Shown here: in pieces, positions 62,030 through 64,000 of the stretch | Numbering within the stretch: position 1 is the stretch's first letter | Layout of the letters: every line of letters begins with the position of its first letter | Origin: Amaranthus tricolor | Taxonomy: Eukaryota; Streptophyta; Magnoliopsida; Caryophyllales; Amaranthaceae | Length of the DNA stretch: 64,000 bases | Assembly (NCBI RefSeq): GCF_026212465.1 | Contig: NC_080055.1 | Location: forward strand, 15,478,996 to 15,542,995 | Direction of reading: 5' to 3' | Translations under genes and position numbers: made by a program | Notes under the pieces: generated by a model | The model's input: the letters and a program-made list of their open reading frames with translations, nothing else | Told to the model about the DNA's origin: nothing | The model's database searches: none

Positions 62030-64000
62030 ATGGCGAATCTAAATGAGCATGAATACGATTCAGTAAATAATTCAATCGATTCGAATTTTTTCAAAAAAAG
62101 AAATGATGAGCACCAGTCGTGCGCGACCAGGCCACAAGTAGGTCGCGTGTAACACGCAACTGGGCCGCGGTTGACTCGCACGTTTCACTCGACTCAACCG
62201 CGGTCTAGTAGCGCGTTTCATGCAACCCATCCGCGGCCCGACCGACTCCTCCTTATTTTATTTTTTTTATTCCTCTTTTGTATTTAAATTATTTTTTATT
62301 TTATTATTATTTTATTTATGTTGTAGTAAATTATTTTATTTTATAATTTATATTATTATTATTTAAATTATTTAAATTACTTTTATGTTTTATTTAAATT
62401 ATTGTAGTAATTTAAAATTTATGTTGTAGTAATTTATTTAATTTATAATTTATGTTGTAGTAATTTATTTAAATTATTTTATATTTTATTATTATTTAAG
62501 TTATTTTATTTTATATATATTTTACTTACCTAATTATTATTTATGTAATATTTTGTATTGTTATTGTTAATTTAGTTGAAATTCTAATTATTAAAGTAAA
62601 TTATTGTTTATTTAATATTGAATATTTTTATTATTAATGTTTATTTATAGAATATTTTATTAACCTGATCTATGTTTTATTTTATATTTTAAAAACTAGT
62701 TAGTAATGATTGAAAAATTGTTTTACATTTGCAAGACTTTGAAAACTTATGGGACAATGTAGATTACTCTAATAGATTTGTTACAGATAGGGAATTTGAT
62801 TCTGTAGATGAATTACATGCTTGGGCGAATGAGATAGCAATATAGGAATTGATTTTCAATTTACACGTGCTTCATATAAGCAAAAAGGAGAATGCTCTAG
62901 AGTTAGTTTGTACTTAAGATGTCACCGACATGGTAATATTAGGGGTGATTTGCATAACTTTGATAATGCTATCCGACCTGGTTTTATAAGTAGAACATGT
63001 AGGTGTAATTTATGATTGTATGTAGTAGTCGTAAACCATAGGAAAAACCTTGGATGGTGAGGGTGTGTCCCTGGTGAAAAAGAATGACATAACCACCCGT
63101 TCTTAGTGTTCAGAGATAGTCATGTAAGGGCAAAGAGGTTCACTGTAGATATTCGGTAGCACATACGGGAGCTTAGTGCAACCGGCATGCAACCTACGTT
63201 TATCATGACCTCAATTAAACAAAATTTTCCTTGTTTTTTTGCTAGTATGAATCAGATTTATAATGTTAGAGAATCAATTAGGAGAGAAGAGATGGAGGGT
63301 AGGACTCCGCTTCAACACTATATCTTTATATGACCATAGAGCATAATTACGTGGTTTGGAAAAACTTGGATAGTGAAGGAAAATTAAGTTGATTATTAGT
63401 TCCAAATCCTACATCCATCCAGATTATACGTACGTGGCCCTATGTTGTGTTGATAGATACAACTTACAAAACAAACAAACAAACAAAAGTGGTCGCTTTG
63501 TGAAATAATTGAAATGACGCCAACCAATCACAACTTCTTGGTTGCGTTTTGTTTGATGCGAGATAAGGCGGCTGTGTCATATTCGTGGTGTTAGAGGGAT
63601 TGAGAGATATTTTTTACAGAGCTCAGACTCCCAACGTAATTGTAACTGATCAAGACGAGGGTTTATCTGCAGTTATTCGTAATGTCTTCCCAGGTAAAAA
63701 GGTTGTGTTGATTAATTGTTATCGTTCTATTTATTGAATATATCTTAATCATATACAATCTTCTGTTTAATGTATATGTGCGACATTTATTATGCGTATG
63801 GCATATTGCCAATGATGTAGAGATATGGTGGACAAATTGTGTGGCGGGAAAAGAAATCAACAAGGGCAGATATTCAGGCAAACTAGATGGAACCCCTTGT
63901 TAACAGTTCTATGCTCGCCGAATTTGAAAACAAATGGGAATCGATTGTGGCTACTTGGTCGACTAGGAATAGAAGGGTCGTTCGATATTTGGATGGAACA
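62030..64000 (+). pseudogene. MuDR/FAR1-like transposase gene, broken and cut by the window edge
   Basis: A possible first exon from ATG 62030 (40 codons, stop at 62150). After a GC-rich stretch and an AT-rich intron-like region, about 62733-63020 encodes TDREFDSVDELHAWANEI, then in another frame GIDFQFTRASYKQKGECSRV and the RTCRCN zinc-like segment of MULE proteins. 63060-63300 carries VRAKRFTVDIR and NFPCFFASMNQIYNVRESIR. The catalytic region reads LCEIIEMTPTNHNFLVAFCL, then LRDIFYRAQTPNVIVTDQDE (the second Asp of the DDE triad), then DMVDKLCGGKRNQQ and SSMLAEFENKWESIVATW at the edge. Many frameshifts and stops. Confidence 0.75.

Overview
This is about 64 kb of plant nuclear DNA, AT-rich and built mostly from transposable elements in various states of decay. 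The recognisable host-derived pieces are all plant families: auxin response factor, chloroplast BASS transporter, BAP31, PLS-type PPR and germin-like protein. The transposons (Tekay/Del, Athila-like and SIRE/Maximus-like LTR elements, FAR1/Ulp1 MULEs, CACTA) are those of a eudicot. The repeat style suggests Caryophyllales/Amaranthaceae, but that is impression only. No intact host gene, rRNA, tRNA or CRISPR array was found.

Layout. 0.1-3.2 kb: decayed multi-exon CACTA-like gene (Transposase_24-type region plus a C48/Ulp1-like region), ending at a 169-bp tandem array with an exact 912-bp higher-order period (3.2-5.7 kb). 5.7-18.9 kb: a multi-exon Ulp1-like protease gene of MULE type, split by a full-length Tekay chromovirus in minus orientation (about 8148-18483, LTRs about 2.5 kb). 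19.4-20.1 kb: C-terminal remnant of a FAR1-like MULE transposase, convergent with the Ulp1-like gene. 20.4-26.1 kb: a second, truncated Tekay-like element (minus). An Athila-like element (minus, 26088 to about 44814) sits in its gag. A SIRE-like copia element (plus, 26300-35148) sits inside the Athila LTR, and that LTR also holds a 357-bp hAT MITE with a perfect 8-bp target duplication. The Athila gag ends at a (TA)n tract of about 1.05 kb (44814-45860).

45.9-57.9 kb: AT-rich spacer, an LTR-like block, a 460-bp foldback MITE with a 9-bp target duplication, then a 4.3-kb cluster of fragments from at least five unrelated genes on both strands with introns kept. This is the pattern expected of a gene-capturing Helitron or Pack-MULE. 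A solo LTR (53011-54271, duplication GTATG) splits one fragment. 57.9-64 kb: germin-like pseudogene, copia 3' end with LTR, Stowaway-like MITE, and a broken MuDR-type transposase gene running off the right edge.

The most unusual signals are: CTGTTCC/GGAACAG recurring 18 times through one copia element; clusters of TCGA-centred palindromes upstream of TATA boxes in unlike LTRs; a 19-bp palindrome recurring in introns and 3' flank of the Ulp1-like MULE gene; the 912-bp higher-order repeat; and the multi-gene fragment cluster. Exon limits were judged by eye from splice signals and family resemblance, so most are approximate.
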